From contig CBDHEY010000002.1 in the NCBI GenBank assembly GCA_965262305.1, forward strand, positions 372,001-436,000: a stretch of 64,000 bases of DNA, read 5' to 3'. The DNA is from CBDHEY01 sp965262305 (GTDB taxonomy: Bacteria; Pseudomonadota; Gammaproteobacteria; Pseudomonadales; Cellvibrionaceae). Every line of letters starts with the position of its first letter. Position 1 is the first letter of the stretch. Positions 43,406 through 53,086 of the stretch are shown piece by piece. The notes below the pieces were generated by a model that saw only the letters and a list, made by a program, of their open reading frames with translations, ran no database searches and was not told the DNA's origin. The translations under genes and the position numbers were made by a program.

Positions 43406-44740
43406 ATGGGTGATGATTTGAGTAATGTAAAAAATTTAGTAGATGGGAGCAACTCTAGTGCAAATAGACTAAAGCTTTCAGAGAATTTTAAAGTCTTTCC
43501 AAGAGAAATTTTTGAATTGGAAAAATCTTTGGAGATTTTAGACCTTTCGGAAAATCAATTAGATTCTTTACCTGATGATTTTGACCGATTAAAAAATCTA
43601 AAAATACTCTTTCTATCTAAAAATCGATTTTCTAAGGTACCTGAAATATTGGGAAAGCTTGATCAATTAGAAATGATTGGATTTAAGTCTAATCAGATCA
43701 CTCAGGTCCCAGAATATTCATTACCTGCAAAAACACGTTGGTTAATTTTAACGGATAATCGAATTCCTCATTTGCCCCAGTCAATGGGCGATTTGTCTCG
43801 ACTACAAAAATGCATGTTAGCCGGAAATGATCTTTCTGATTTACCGGATTCTATGCAGCAATGTAAAAACCTAGAGCTTCTGAGAATATCGGCAAATAAT
43901 TTCAGAGAGATTCCTAGTTGGTTATTGAATTTGCCTAAGCTCGCATGGTTGGCTTTTGCTGGTAATCCGGTATCGACAGAAAAAACTCAGACACTTATCG
44001 ATGCTAAAAGTTTGCAGCAAATACCTTTAAGTGAATTTAATTTGGCAGAAAAATTAGGTGAAGGTGCCTCAGGAAATATCTTTTTAGCGGAAAGATTTTC
44101 ATCCGGTAAGGGTGCTTCTGAAAAAGTTGCGATAAAAATATTTAAAGGTGATGTGACTAGTGATGGTTATCCTATTGATGAACTAAATGCCAATATTGCG
44201 GTGGGAAATCATGCTAATTTGGTCACGAATTTGGCTCAAATTTCAGATAAAACCAAGTCTGGTCTTATTATGGAAATGATACCTGAAAACTATAGAAACT
44301 TAGGTTTGCCTCCGAGCTTTGAGAGTTGTACCCGAGATATTTTTGAAAGTAATTTGACATTAAATGTAGATGAAGTAATAAAAATTAGTCGTGCAATGGT
44401 AAGTGTGCTCGCCCATATTCACACTCGTAAAATTTCTCATGGTGACACTTACGCACACAATGTTTTGATCGATAATCATTGTAATCTTCTTTTTGGCGAT
44501 TTTGGTGCGGCGACGATTTATGGCTGCTCAGGGTTTTCTCGCAACCAAGAAAAATTAATCGAGCGAATTGAAGTGAGGGCATTTGGTTATATGCTAGATG
44601 ATCTAACACGTTCTCTTAGCGATCAAACGAATAATTCTGCGGATCTATTTAACCTTTATAAAATTAAGGATTTATGTTTGAAGTCGAGCGTGAGTGAAAG
44701 GCCGGGTTTTGATGAGCTGGCTAAGCTTTTGCACAGATAA
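43406..44740 (+). CDS. Leucine-rich-repeat serine/threonine protein kinase
   Basis: A 444-residue cytoplasmic protein. Residues about 18-190 hold seven or so leucine-rich repeats (LEILDLSENQLDSLPDDFD, LKILFLSKNRFSKVPE and others). Residues about 211-444 form a protein kinase domain: glycine loop LGEGASGNIFLAE, lysine K244 (VAIKIFKG), catalytic loop HGDTYAHN (D347, N352) and GDFGAAT (D365). The catalytic loop lacks the usual arginine and lysine of HRDxKxxN, but the essential aspartates and asparagine are kept, so activity is possible. It lies 18 bases after the GH26-like gene. Such LRR-kinases occur scattered in gammaproteobacteria; the substrate is unknown. FHA proteins elsewhere in the window could read its product, speculatively. 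Confidence 0.85.
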   Translation: MGDDLSNVKNLVDGSNSSANRLKLSENFKVFPREIFELEKSLEILDLSENQLDSLPDDFDRLKNLKILFLSKNRFSKVPEILGKLDQLEMIGFKSNQITQVPEYSLPAKTRWLILTDNRIPHLPQSMGDLSRLQKCMLAGNDLSDLPDSMQQCKNLELLRISANNFREIPSWLLNLPKLAWLAFAGNPVSTEKTQTLIDAKSLQQIPLSEFNLAEKLGEGASGNIFLAERFSSGKGASEKVAIKIFKGDVTSDGYPIDELNANIAVGNHANLVTNLAQISDKTKSGLIMEMIPENYRNLGLPPSFESCTRDIFESNLTLNVDEVIKISRAMVSVLAHIHTRKISHGDTYAHNVLIDNHCNLLFGDFGAATIYGCSGFSRNQEKLIERIEVRAFGYMLDDLTRSLSDQTNNSADLFNLYKIKDLCLKSSVSERPGFDELAKLLHR

Positions 44741-44935
44741 GAGAATTTAATTAAGCTTCATTCATTCTTTTGGATGCTTTATATAAGTATATCTATCAAA
44801 TATCTGCCATAGTCATTGACAGATGAATCCGATGCGCTATAAATAGCTTTCAAATAAAAACAATATAGAAAACCATTTAAGAAGTCAGGTTATTACTGGC
44901 TCAATAACGACATATTTCTAATCATGGAAGTCTCT

Positions 44936-47900
44936 ATGAGCATCAGTGAACTTTTTGTCGGTATAGATGTTGGATCAACTACTGTAAAAGCGGTTGCCGT
45001 AGATCCAAGTACAAAAAAAATTCTTTGGCAAGATTATCGTCGTCACGAAACTAAGCAGGGCGAAAAAGTTTTGGCGATGCTAGAGGATATGCTTGGTGAT
45101 TTTCCTACCTTAAAAAATGAACAGGTCCGAGTTTTTATGACTGGGTCTGGGGCTAAACCTCTATGTGAACCTATAGGCGCTCGCTTCGTACAAGAGGTGA
45201 ATGCTGTCACCCTCGCTGTTGAGACCTTACATCCAGATGTTGGTAGTGTTGTTGAATTGGGTGGTCAGGATGCCAAGATAATTATTTTCAATGTGAACCC
45301 AAAAACAGGGGAAAAGCAAGCAGTTGCTTCGATGAACGATAAGTGCGCGAGCGGAACTGGCGCAACTATTGATAAGTGTATGATTAAGGTTGGCATGCCT
45401 GAAGAGCAAGTCAGAATATTAAAATTCGACGCCAACAAACTGCATAAAGTTGCCGCAAAGTGTGGTGTATTTGCTGAAACCGACATTGTTAATCTTGTTA
45501 AGGCTGGAATACCTTCTCCCGAAATTATGTGTTCACTCGCTGATGCGATTGTGACCCAAAATCTCTCCGTATTGACTCGCGGTAATACACTTAAGCATAA
45601 GGTGCTTCTTCTCGGAGGACCAAATACCTACTTGGGGTTCCTACAAGAAGCTTGGCGATTGCGTATCGGTGAAACTTGGGAAGAAAGAGGATATGAACTA
45701 CCAGAGTTAACGATTGAAGAGCTCGTCATAATTCCAGAAAATGCCCAGTATTATGCCGCATTTGGTGCTGTTGTATTTGGTATGGATGAACCGCAAGGTG
45801 TTGGTGAGTACAAAGGCTTGATGGCGCTTGCTGAATATTGTGGCGGCGGGCGTGACCTAACGTTAAGTGCGATGTCCGGGGATCCTTTGACGCGTGAACA
45901 AAAAGAGCTCGAAATGTTTGTTCAGCAATATACCATCCCAAAATTTAAACCAGCTGAGTTTGAAAAAGGAGAAAGTGTAAAAGGCTTTATTGGTTTGGAT
46001 GGTGGTTCAACATCGTCAAAAGCCGTATTACTTGACAGCGACAAGACCATACTCGCAAAAGCTTACCGATTGTCAAAAGGCAACCCTATTCAAGACATGC
46101 GTGATCTGCTCGCGGATTTACGATCTCAAGTCGAAAATCAGGGAGCGAAATTGACAGTATTGGGATTCGGTGCAACGGGCTATGCGGCTGATGTTTTGGA
46201 AGAGTCTGTAAAAGCGGATGTAAACCTTGTTGAAACGATTGCACATCAGGTTTCAGCAACAGAGCTGTTTGGTCAAATCGACGTAATTTGCGATATTGGT
46301 GGTCAGGATATTAAAGTACTGATGTTGCAAAATGGAGAAATAAAGAACTTCCGATTATCTAATCAATGTTCTGCAGGAAACGGCATGCTTCTGCAAGCTA
46401 TGGCGGATCAGTTTGGTGTTGAGCTAAAGGATTATGCAGACACGGCGTTCAAAGCAAAACTCTCCCCAAAATTTAGCTATGGATGCGCTGTTTTTCTTGA
46501 TACCGATCGGGTAAATTTTCAAAAGGAAGGTTACAACGCCGAAGAGCTACTAGCTGGCCTTGCACAGGTACTACCAAAAAATGTGTGGCAATATGTTGTG
46601 CAAATTCCTCGTATGGCTGAACTTGGCCAAAAGTATGTCTTACAAGGGGGAACTCAATACAACTTAGCCGCAGTTAAAGCCCAAGTCGACTATATCAAAG
46701 AACGAGTTCCTGGAGCAGAAGTATATGTACACCCGCATACCGGGGAAGCCGGAGCAATTGGTGCTGCGTTAGAAACTATCCGCGTAGTGCAGCGTCGTGG
46801 TCATTCAACATTTATTGGTTTAGATCAAGCTATCAACATTCATTATACGACCATTAACGATGAGTCTACGGTTTGCCATTTTTGTCCTAATTTGTGTCAT
46901 CGAACTTTCATTGATACGGAAACATCGGATGGTGGAACTAGTCGATACATAGCGGGCTTTTCTTGTGAAAAAGGAACTGTAGAATCGAAAGATGCACTGA
47001 AAGAGTTAGTCGCGCACCGCAAAAAATTAAAGGAAAAATATATCAATTTGTGCGAATACGAATCACGGATTTTGTTTCGATCTTACTACAAACACAATCC
47101 TTTACCAGACGAGAATAGTTTGATAAACGAATCTGTCGTTAAACATCATTGGTTCAAAGAAAGCCAAGTTGAACTGATTGAACGGCGCTTTATCGCGAGT
47201 AGTCAAGATGATTCGAATTACCGGAAAGGTATCCGTATAGGCATTCCGCGAGTTTTAAATATTTGGACTACAGCACCTATTTGGAAAGTGTATTTTGAAA
47301 CACTTGGTATTCCAAAGCATCATGTAATATTTTCTGATGAAACCTCTGAAGAAATGTGGAAAGCGGGTGCAAAATATGGATCTGTAGACCCTTGTTACCC
47401 TTCCAAGGTTATCCAGGCTCATTATCATGATTTGATGTTTGAGAAGCATTCAAAGAAAAAACCAATTAACTTTATTTTTAGTCCCAGCATTACTCATATT
47501 CCGAGTTTTATCGAAGACACGGTTGAGAACACGACTTGCCCGATAGTTTCCGGTTCTTCTTGTGTGACTCATGCATCCTTTACAAAAGAAAAAGATTTCT
47601 TTGCGGAGTTTGGCATTGAACATGTCACTAATGCGGTTACCCTAGAAGAAAAAGCTATGCTTAAACGTCAGATGTATTCGATGTGGGGAGAGCGTTTGAG
47701 GATAACAGAAGATGAAAGTAATTTTGCTATGGACCAAGCTTGGATTGCAATCGATCAATTGAATGAAGATATGGAGCGTAAGGGAATGGAAATTCTATTG
47801 GAAGCAGAAGAGAAAAATAAAATGGTATTACTGCTTCTCGCAAGGCCCTATCACCTTGATCCAGGTTTAAATCATCAAGTATTAGAAGAGTTTCAGGCTA

Positions 47901-48667
47901 GGGGTTATCCAATACTTTCGATTCGCTCAATACCCAAAGATAAATCTTACCTACAACGATTTTTTACTAAAAAAGATTTGAATGGTGAACTTGAAAACCC
48001 TCTATCGGTAAGTGATGTTTGGCCTGAAAATTACTCCACTAATAGTGTACAAAAAGTTTGGGCGGCTAAGTTTGCTGCACGTCATCCGAACGTTGCAGTA
48101 TTGGATCTTTCTAGTTTTAAATGTGGTCATGATGCACCTACCTATGGGCTTATTGATAGCGTCATTAAAGAATCTAAAACGCCCTATATGGCTCTGCATG
48201 ATATAGATGCTAATAAACCTGCTGGTTCCCTTAAGATTCGCGTATCGACATTTTGTCATACGCTCACACGCGCAAGCGAAGAGCTAGAGGACAAGGCGAA
48301 TAAACGCAGTGAGTTAGAGATACGTATTGCGAAGAAACGACAAGAGCTCTATGCCAATTATTTCTCAACTCATGAGGCCAACAAGTCTCTTGAAGAAGCC
48401 TTTAATTTTTATGTAAATGAAGATGAAGCGATTAACGGGATAGATATTAATGCCACAGAAGGCGAAAGCTTGCGTGATGACATCGCCCCACTTGCGCCAG
48501 AGCTATCATTTATTGATCTTGATGAGAGCACTCGATTGGAAAATGGTTTTGGTGCTAATGATCAAGAGCCAGTAAAGTTCTGGGGAGCTGATATTGTTGT
48601 TGCTGACCACGAATTAAAGCAGTCAAAAGTAAATCGAAGTAAACAAACACAACTAGAGAAAATTTAA
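44936..48667 (+). CDS. Tandem BcrA/BadF-type activase with 2-hydroxyacyl-CoA dehydratase-like region
   Basis: A 1243-residue protein of the CoA-dehydratase-activase-related family. Two ASKHA ATPase domains lie in tandem: FVGIDVGSTTVKAVAVD with NDKCASGTGAT and KCGVFAETD, then FIGLDGGSTSSKAVLLD with NQCSAGNGML and YGCAVFLDTD. Each pair of cysteines fits the subunit-bridging [4Fe-4S] cluster of HgdC-type activators. From about residue 640 a cysteine-rich region (VCHFCPNLCHRTF) and a dehydratase D-component-like part (RIGIPRVLNIWTT, DPCYPSKV) follow. The ATG at 44936 is preferred, with GGAAG upstream; an ATG also exists at 44924. ATP-driven low-potential electron transfer to a partner, encoded next, is the likely role; the substrate is unknown. 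Confidence 0.82.
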   Translation: MSISELFVGIDVGSTTVKAVAVDPSTKKILWQDYRRHETKQGEKVLAMLEDMLGDFPTLKNEQVRVFMTGSGAKPLCEPIGARFVQEVNAVTLAVETLHPDVGSVVELGGQDAKIIIFNVNPKTGEKQAVASMNDKCASGTGATIDKCMIKVGMPEEQVRILKFDANKLHKVAAKCGVFAETDIVNLVKAGIPSPEIMCSLADAIVTQNLSVLTRGNTLKHKVLLLGGPNTYLGFLQEAWRLRIGETWEERGYELPELTIEELVIIPENAQYYAAFGAVVFGMDEPQGVGEYKGLMALAEYCGGGRDLTLSAMSGDPLTREQKELEMFVQQYTIPKFKPAEFEKGESVKGFIGLDGGSTSSKAVLLDSDKTILAKAYRLSKGNPIQDMRDLLADLRSQVENQGAKLTVLGFGATGYAADVLEESVKADVNLVETIAHQVSATELFGQIDVICDIGGQDIKVLMLQNGEIKNFRLSNQCSAGNGMLLQAMADQFGVELKDYADTAFKAKLSPKFSYGCAVFLDTDRVNFQKEGYNAEELLAGLAQVLPKNVWQYVVQIPRMAELGQKYVLQGGTQYNLAAVKAQVDYIKERVPGAEVYVHPHTGEAGAIGAALETIRVVQRRGHSTFIGLDQAINIHYTTINDESTVCHFCPNLCHRTFIDTETSDGGTSRYIAGFSCEKGTVESKDALKELVAHRKKLKEKYINLCEYESRILFRSYYKHNPLPDENSLINESVVKHHWFKESQVELIERRFIASSQDDSNYRKGIRIGIPRVLNIWTTAPIWKVYFETLGIPKHHVIFSDETSEEMWKAGAKYGSVDPCYPSKVIQAHYHDLMFEKHSKKKPINFIFSPSITHIPSFIEDTVENTTCPIVSGSSCVTHASFTKEKDFFAEFGIEHVTNAVTLEEKAMLKRQMYSMWGERLRITEDESNFAMDQAWIAIDQLNEDMERKGMEILLEAEEKNKMVLLLLARPYHLDPGLNHQVLEEFQARGYPILSIRSIPKDKSYLQRFFTKKDLNGELENPLSVSDVWPENYSTNSVQKVWAAKFAARHPNVAVLDLSSFKCGHDAPTYGLIDSVIKESKTPYMALHDIDANKPAGSLKIRVSTFCHTLTRASEELEDKANKRSELEIRIAKKRQELYANYFSTHEANKSLEEAFNFYVNEDEAINGIDINATEGESLRDDIAPLAPELSFIDLDESTRLENGFGANDQEPVKFWGADIVVADHELKQSKVNRSKQTQLEKI

Positions 48668-48694
48668 ACTCTGATACATGGAGTCGAGGTAGAT

Positions 48695-50314
48695 ATGAAC
48701 TCATTAAATAGAGCACTAATAGATACTACTGAGAGCGTTGCACATTTTGATCCTGGTGCTACCGAGATGTCAGGTGGAATCGCGGAACTGGAAAGAGAAT
48801 TAGCAAACTTTGCAGAAGTGGAAAAATCGAAACTTGGTTTGGTTGAGGAGGAAACTGTGCACTGGGTGGATAAAAACCCCCAAACGTTTACCTCTTCACA
48901 AATAAAAACCACAACAATTTTGTTTGGCGGTCTCACTGTGGCGCAAGATTACCTCATTCAGCAAGCTATGCGAGGGCTAGGCTACAATATTTATTCGCTT
49001 GATGAGCCAAATTACGAATCGCTTCATGTTGGCAAGGAATACGGTAACCGTGGTCAGTGTAACCCTACTTATTTCACGGTGGGTAACCTCGTTAAACATT
49101 TGATTTACTTGCGAGATGAAAAAGGGCTGGATGTTGAAGAAATTACGCAAAAATATTTGTTTTGTACGCCTGGCGCGTGTGGTCCTTGTCGTTTTGGGAC
49201 CTATGCAACCGAATATCGCAAAGCCCTAAGAGATGCTGGCTTTCCAGAATTTCGAGTTATCCTGTTTCAGCAACAAGGAGGAGTGGACCAGGTCAATGGT
49301 CAAGATTTAGGTTTAAAAATCACACCAAAATTCTTCTTCAAGTTGTTTCAAGCCGCTATTTTAGGAGACTTGCTTAATGTCGCACGAAATAGAATGCGAC
49401 CTTATGAGCTCGAGCCAGGTGCTACAAATAATGCCATGGATGAATGTAAGAAAATAATCGGTGATGCCCTTGAAAATAATAAATCGGTTATTTTGGCTCT
49501 TAGACGGTGCAAAAAGGTGTTAAACAAAGTAGCCGTTGACCGACTTCAAGCTAAGCCCAAAGTGATGATTATTGGTGAATTTTGGGCCATGACCACAGAG
49601 GGGGATGGAAACTATCGTTTGCAGGAGTTTTTAGAGCAAGAGGGAGCCGAATGCGAGATTCAATTGGTTGTTTCTTGGCCGCTATTCATGCTTTGGGAGC
49701 ACAAATGGGACACGCTCCAACGTATGAAATTAAAACAGGTTGACGAAAAATCTAAAGGACTTGCCGGCAAGAACCCATACAAAAAACTTGCGATGGTTTG
49801 GTTGGCGGATAAATTTGTCAGGAAACTTGTTAAGTTTTATGGACGACTACTTGGTTTGAAACACATCTATTTGCCGAATATGAATGAATTAGCGAAGGTC
49901 GCTCATGATTATTATCACAACGAGTTACGAGGTGGCGAAGGACACATGGAAGTCGGCAAACTTATTGTTGCATCGCAAAAAAGAAAAGCCCATATGGTGG
50001 TATCAGTAAAACCTTTTGGTTGTATGCCGAGTGCTTCAGTATCTGATGGTGTGCAAAGTCTTGTGACTAAAAAATATCCAGATATTATTTTTTGTCCTGT
50101 TGAAACCTCCGGGGATGGCGCGGTAAATTTCCAAAGCCGAGTGCAAATGTTTTTGTTTAAAGCGCGCCAAAAAGCGAAATTGGAGTTCGAGACAGCCTTA
50201 GTTGAGTCTGGAAAAAATGAAGAAAATATCGAAAATTTGCGCAGTTCTCAAAGGGGAATGGATTATCCAAAACATCGTTTAGCGGGAACAGGTGCTAATC
50301 TTGTGTTCGAATAA
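48695..50314 (+). CDS. 2-hydroxyacyl-CoA dehydratase-like partner protein
   Basis: A 539-residue protein cotranscribed with the large activase gene, 27 bases after its stop. It has a clear ribosome-binding site (GAGG, six bases before the ATG), so it is a real separate gene rather than a frameshift product. Conserved parts are ILFGGLTVAQDYLIQQAMRG, RGQCNPTYFTVGNLVKH, YLFCTPGACGPCRFGTYATE (several cysteines for an iron-sulfur cluster) and VSVKPFGCMPSASVSDGV, typical of the D-component/HgdB-like family. In many genomes these regions sit in one very long polypeptide with the activase. Enzymes of this group dehydrate 2-hydroxyacyl-CoA or reduce aromatic CoA esters, but this orphan branch has no known substrate. 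Confidence 0.8.
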   Translation: MNSLNRALIDTTESVAHFDPGATEMSGGIAELERELANFAEVEKSKLGLVEEETVHWVDKNPQTFTSSQIKTTTILFGGLTVAQDYLIQQAMRGLGYNIYSLDEPNYESLHVGKEYGNRGQCNPTYFTVGNLVKHLIYLRDEKGLDVEEITQKYLFCTPGACGPCRFGTYATEYRKALRDAGFPEFRVILFQQQGGVDQVNGQDLGLKITPKFFFKLFQAAILGDLLNVARNRMRPYELEPGATNNAMDECKKIIGDALENNKSVILALRRCKKVLNKVAVDRLQAKPKVMIIGEFWAMTTEGDGNYRLQEFLEQEGAECEIQLVVSWPLFMLWEHKWDTLQRMKLKQVDEKSKGLAGKNPYKKLAMVWLADKFVRKLVKFYGRLLGLKHIYLPNMNELAKVAHDYYHNELRGGEGHMEVGKLIVASQKRKAHMVVSVKPFGCMPSASVSDGVQSLVTKKYPDIIFCPVETSGDGAVNFQSRVQMFLFKARQKAKLEFETALVESGKNEENIENLRSSQRGMDYPKHRLAGTGANLVFE

Positions 50315-50369
50315 CCTATTTTTAGTAAACTTTAGGTTAAAAAGAGTGTTAAAATAAAGTTTTTCTTAT

Positions 50370-50434
50370 AACGGAGTCACAAAAAAATCTTCTCGAACCA
50401 TGTATTATTACTTACTTGAGAACATGACTCCGTT
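50370..50434. repeat. Long imperfect hairpin after the dehydratase-like gene
   Basis: AACGGAGTCA (50370-50379) and TGACTCCGTT (50425-50434) are perfect 10-base arms, with an inner TTCTC / GAGAA stem. It lies 56 bases after the dehydratase-like stop and may end or protect that transcript. A T-run is absent, so termination is uncertain. The remaining bases up to 50578 contain no gene. Confidence 0.45.
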
Positions 50435-50578
50435 CTTAAAACCATAAAATTATAAAATCACCCCCAAAATAACATTGTGTCGCGCATAGAACAGCGGAGA
50501 TGGATTCTTGTTGGGTATTCTAGTTAGTAGTGCTGTTTCGTCGTTGAAGCAGCTAATTATATTTGGATTTTATATAGA

Positions 50579-52240
50579 ATGAATTCTGTTTCCCGCAGCT
50601 CGGAACAGCTGCTAGCGCTTCAATATAAGCTTGCCATCCACATAGGAAAAGATAATGAACTTTCTCCTATGCTTAAAGACTTCTTTGATTACTCCCTTCA
50701 TGCATTAAATTGCAATGGCGGTTATGTCTGGATTCGTAAAGCAAGCCAGGCGGCGAAAACTCGTTATTGCTTCCCTAATGACGTAGACACCAAAGATTTC
50801 GTACCTTTTATTGAAAAAGAAATTAGCGCAACTGAAAAAATGAATTGGTGTGGTATTCGAAGTGGCTACGCTTTTGAGTGTAAAGAAGAATTCATACATA
50901 TATTTCGTTTAGGTTCAATTGGAATACTGGCATTAAAGCGTATTGAACCTTTGAAAAAGAACATTGTTGCAGCTTTGTTACCAATATTCGAACATTTAGC
51001 AACTAGTTGCAGTAACTGTATTCAATATGAAAGCAAAGTCCTTCAGCAAAAATCGACAGTAAGAGCGTTGCAAGATTCAATTCGAGATTTGGATTTTAAA
51101 GACTCAATAATCGGGTCGTTAAGTAAAAAGATTTTGACTCCTGTTGAAGAAGTCTTCTCTCTTAAAGCGAAATCAATTGAAAATGGAAATAAGAATAAAT
51201 TTGATTTCTTAAGTATGCTCTCTTCAGGGATTCACCTTGTTGCAGAGGAAATAAATCAATACATAAATACCCAAGAACAACTACTTACTGTTGTAAAGAC
51301 GGATTTCGTGCTCAGGGATGTCATTGAGCAGATTTTGGCTTCATTTTCCGCAATTACGAAATTGAAAAATCTCGAAGTGAGCTATTTCGTTGATGAATCT
51401 ATTCCCGATTACTTTCAAGGCGACTTAGAAAAAATTCGCATGGTACTCATGCAGCTCATTGATAATGCAGTACGAAACACGGAAAACGGTTCTGTTAGAT
51501 TGAGCGTATCTGGTAAAGACATAAACGCTAGTGAAGTTCAGCTGAAATTTGAAGTGTCCGATACTGGTGTGGGTATCGTAAAAGATAAGCTTCAAAAGCT
51601 CATGTCTGCCGGAAAAGATGTTGTTCAAGGAAATTCTGATGTTCATCACTCCTGTGCCGGGATCCGCCTAGCAATTGTTCAGAAGCTTCTTGAAACCATG
51701 TCTTCTAAGTTGGTTGCTGAGAGTGTACTTGGGGTAGGAAGTTCTTTTTGCTTTGATTTGAATCTTGTGGTTTTGGAGTCAAAGCAAGAGATCGAAATTA
51801 ATATTCCGGCCAATGATTTATCTTTGGGGCCAGATAAAAAACTTGCTCTTATCGCTGAAGATAACTCCGTAAATCAAATGGTTGCGGTTAAGATGTTGGA
51901 AAAGTTGGGTTACGATGTTCTCACCGCGGAGAATGGTGTGGATGCCATTAAGCAATGGGAAGAAAAAAAGCCCGATATTGTTTTAATGGACATCGATATG
52001 CCCGTTATGGATGGAATGCATGCTACTCATTGTATCCGAGAGCAGGAAAAGAAATTGGGTGTGCATGTTCCATTGGTTGCGCTTATATCAAATATGGACA
52101 AAAAGCTGCAAGACAAGTGCTTAGCGGCTGGTGTTGACTATTTCTTGTCTAAGCCATTTACTCCAAAGATTCTCGATGACGCAATTGCCCATGCACGCGC
52201 ACTAGCGCTCGCCGCAAAGCCTCGATTAAACGTTAGCTAG
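50579..52240 (+). CDS. Hybrid histidine kinase-like protein lacking the phosphoacceptor histidine
   Basis: A 553-residue cytoplasmic signalling protein. Residues about 10-150 resemble a GAF-type sensor. A coiled segment leads to an H-box-like stretch, SLSKKILTPVEEV (residues 180-192), which aligns with the usual SHExRTPL except that K183 replaces the histidine. The HATPase domain is present: N-box QLIDNAVRN (N296), G1 SDTGVGI, and a G2-like GIRLAIVQKL. A C-terminal receiver domain (about 428-545) has EDN, phosphoacceptor D471 (LMDIDMP) and a SKPF lysine. With no acceptor histidine, it cannot autophosphorylate in the standard way, so it may bind ATP as a scaffold or feed its receiver from another kinase. 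It is transcribed alone. Confidence 0.78.
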   Translation: MNSVSRSSEQLLALQYKLAIHIGKDNELSPMLKDFFDYSLHALNCNGGYVWIRKASQAAKTRYCFPNDVDTKDFVPFIEKEISATEKMNWCGIRSGYAFECKEEFIHIFRLGSIGILALKRIEPLKKNIVAALLPIFEHLATSCSNCIQYESKVLQQKSTVRALQDSIRDLDFKDSIIGSLSKKILTPVEEVFSLKAKSIENGNKNKFDFLSMLSSGIHLVAEEINQYINTQEQLLTVVKTDFVLRDVIEQILASFSAITKLKNLEVSYFVDESIPDYFQGDLEKIRMVLMQLIDNAVRNTENGSVRLSVSGKDINASEVQLKFEVSDTGVGIVKDKLQKLMSAGKDVVQGNSDVHHSCAGIRLAIVQKLLETMSSKLVAESVLGVGSSFCFDLNLVVLESKQEIEINIPANDLSLGPDKKLALIAEDNSVNQMVAVKMLEKLGYDVLTAENGVDAIKQWEEKKPDIVLMDIDMPVMDGMHATHCIREQEKKLGVHVPLVALISNMDKKLQDKCLAAGVDYFLSKPFTPKILDDAIAHARALALAAKPRLNVS

Positions 52241-52493
52241 ATCTTTACTTTCATCTCTCAAGATTCTCTGTGTGGGGTATAGCTTTGCCCCATACTGCTT
52301 GAATTCGCCTCAAAAAATGAGATCTACATCAACTTTTAAAATGTTGAACTATAATCATTAAACCTAGGCTCTTTAGGGGTTCTAAATTGAACTCAATAAA
52401 GAGATGTTTAAGTATTTGAATGATATATCTCCATCTATTTTAGTTAGTTTATGGTTCACTTGAGAGTGGACGGCGTGTTCGACTTCGATAACT

Positions 52494-52916
52494 GTGAGAC
52501 AAACCTTGAAACTTGAATTATTACTAAATAAAAGCTGTTTGATTGGGCTAAATTATTTTGATTTACATGGACGACTATTAAATCATGTACAGCATTCTGG
52601 AGAAGTGGTTCATGTAGAAGCGGAATTAGGAATTTCTGTAAAAATACTGTCTTCTAGTGAAGAAATAGACAGTAAAGATACAATTATTGTTGATTCGCAA
52701 CGAATATTTTTGTTGCCTTCCACGCCCACTGCATGGTTTATCGCACCTCAGGGTACCTATCGACGGGCTGACGGGGAAAAGTTGATTGAAGATCCCGACT
52801 ATTTCGTTGCATGGGATATTCATCTCAAAAGCCTAAACGCAAATGACCATGAGCATCTTTGGTGGGAATGGCGCCCTCAAACGACACCTCCGTGTCGAGC
52901 AGACTTAGTAGCCTAA
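52494..52916 (+). CDS. Small uncharacterised protein
   Basis: I do not recognise this 140-residue protein. It starts with GTG at 52494 with no clear ribosome-binding site; a TTG at 52506 is an alternative. The sequence is mixed beta/alpha with no signal peptide or membrane segment: LELLLNKSCLIGLNYFD, a SGEVVHVEAELGISV core, IFLLPSTPTAWFIAPQGTY, then a tryptophan-rich tail (LWWEWRPQTTPPCRADLV). The lack of a signal and the SH3-like strand spacing suggest a small cytosolic regulator, which is guesswork. It is followed by a good terminator and faces the S41 protease gene. Confidence 0.5.
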   Translation: MRQTLKLELLLNKSCLIGLNYFDLHGRLLNHVQHSGEVVHVEAELGISVKILSSSEEIDSKDTIIVDSQRIFLLPSTPTAWFIAPQGTYRRADGEKLIEDPDYFVAWDIHLKSLNANDHEHLWWEWRPQTTPPCRADLVA

Positions 52917-52923
52917 ACTGAAC

Positions 52924-52964
52924 AAGAGAAAACGGTCAAATATAGCTATATCCGTTTTCCTCTT
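52924..52964. terminator. Bidirectional terminator
   Basis: Arms GAAAACGG (52928-52935) and CCGTTTTC (52952-52959) form a perfect 8-base stem, extended by AAGA/TCTT with one bulged base. It lies between the small unknown gene (plus) and the S41 protease gene (minus), which converge here. Confidence 0.75.
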
Positions 52965-53086
52965 ATGTTCAAATAGATGTCAGTTATAAAAAAGTAGTTA
53001 GTAGTCCCTTAGTCTTTGTCATTCTTTGGTTTTTTAACTGCAGCTAACGTAAGTCTGATACTATTCTTTTCTAGGGCATATAATAT

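Noticed and set aside
48667..48695. Frameshift splitting one long activase/dehydratase protein
   Set aside because: The second gene has its own ribosome-binding site and a clean ATG 27 bases after the stop, so two genes are more likely.
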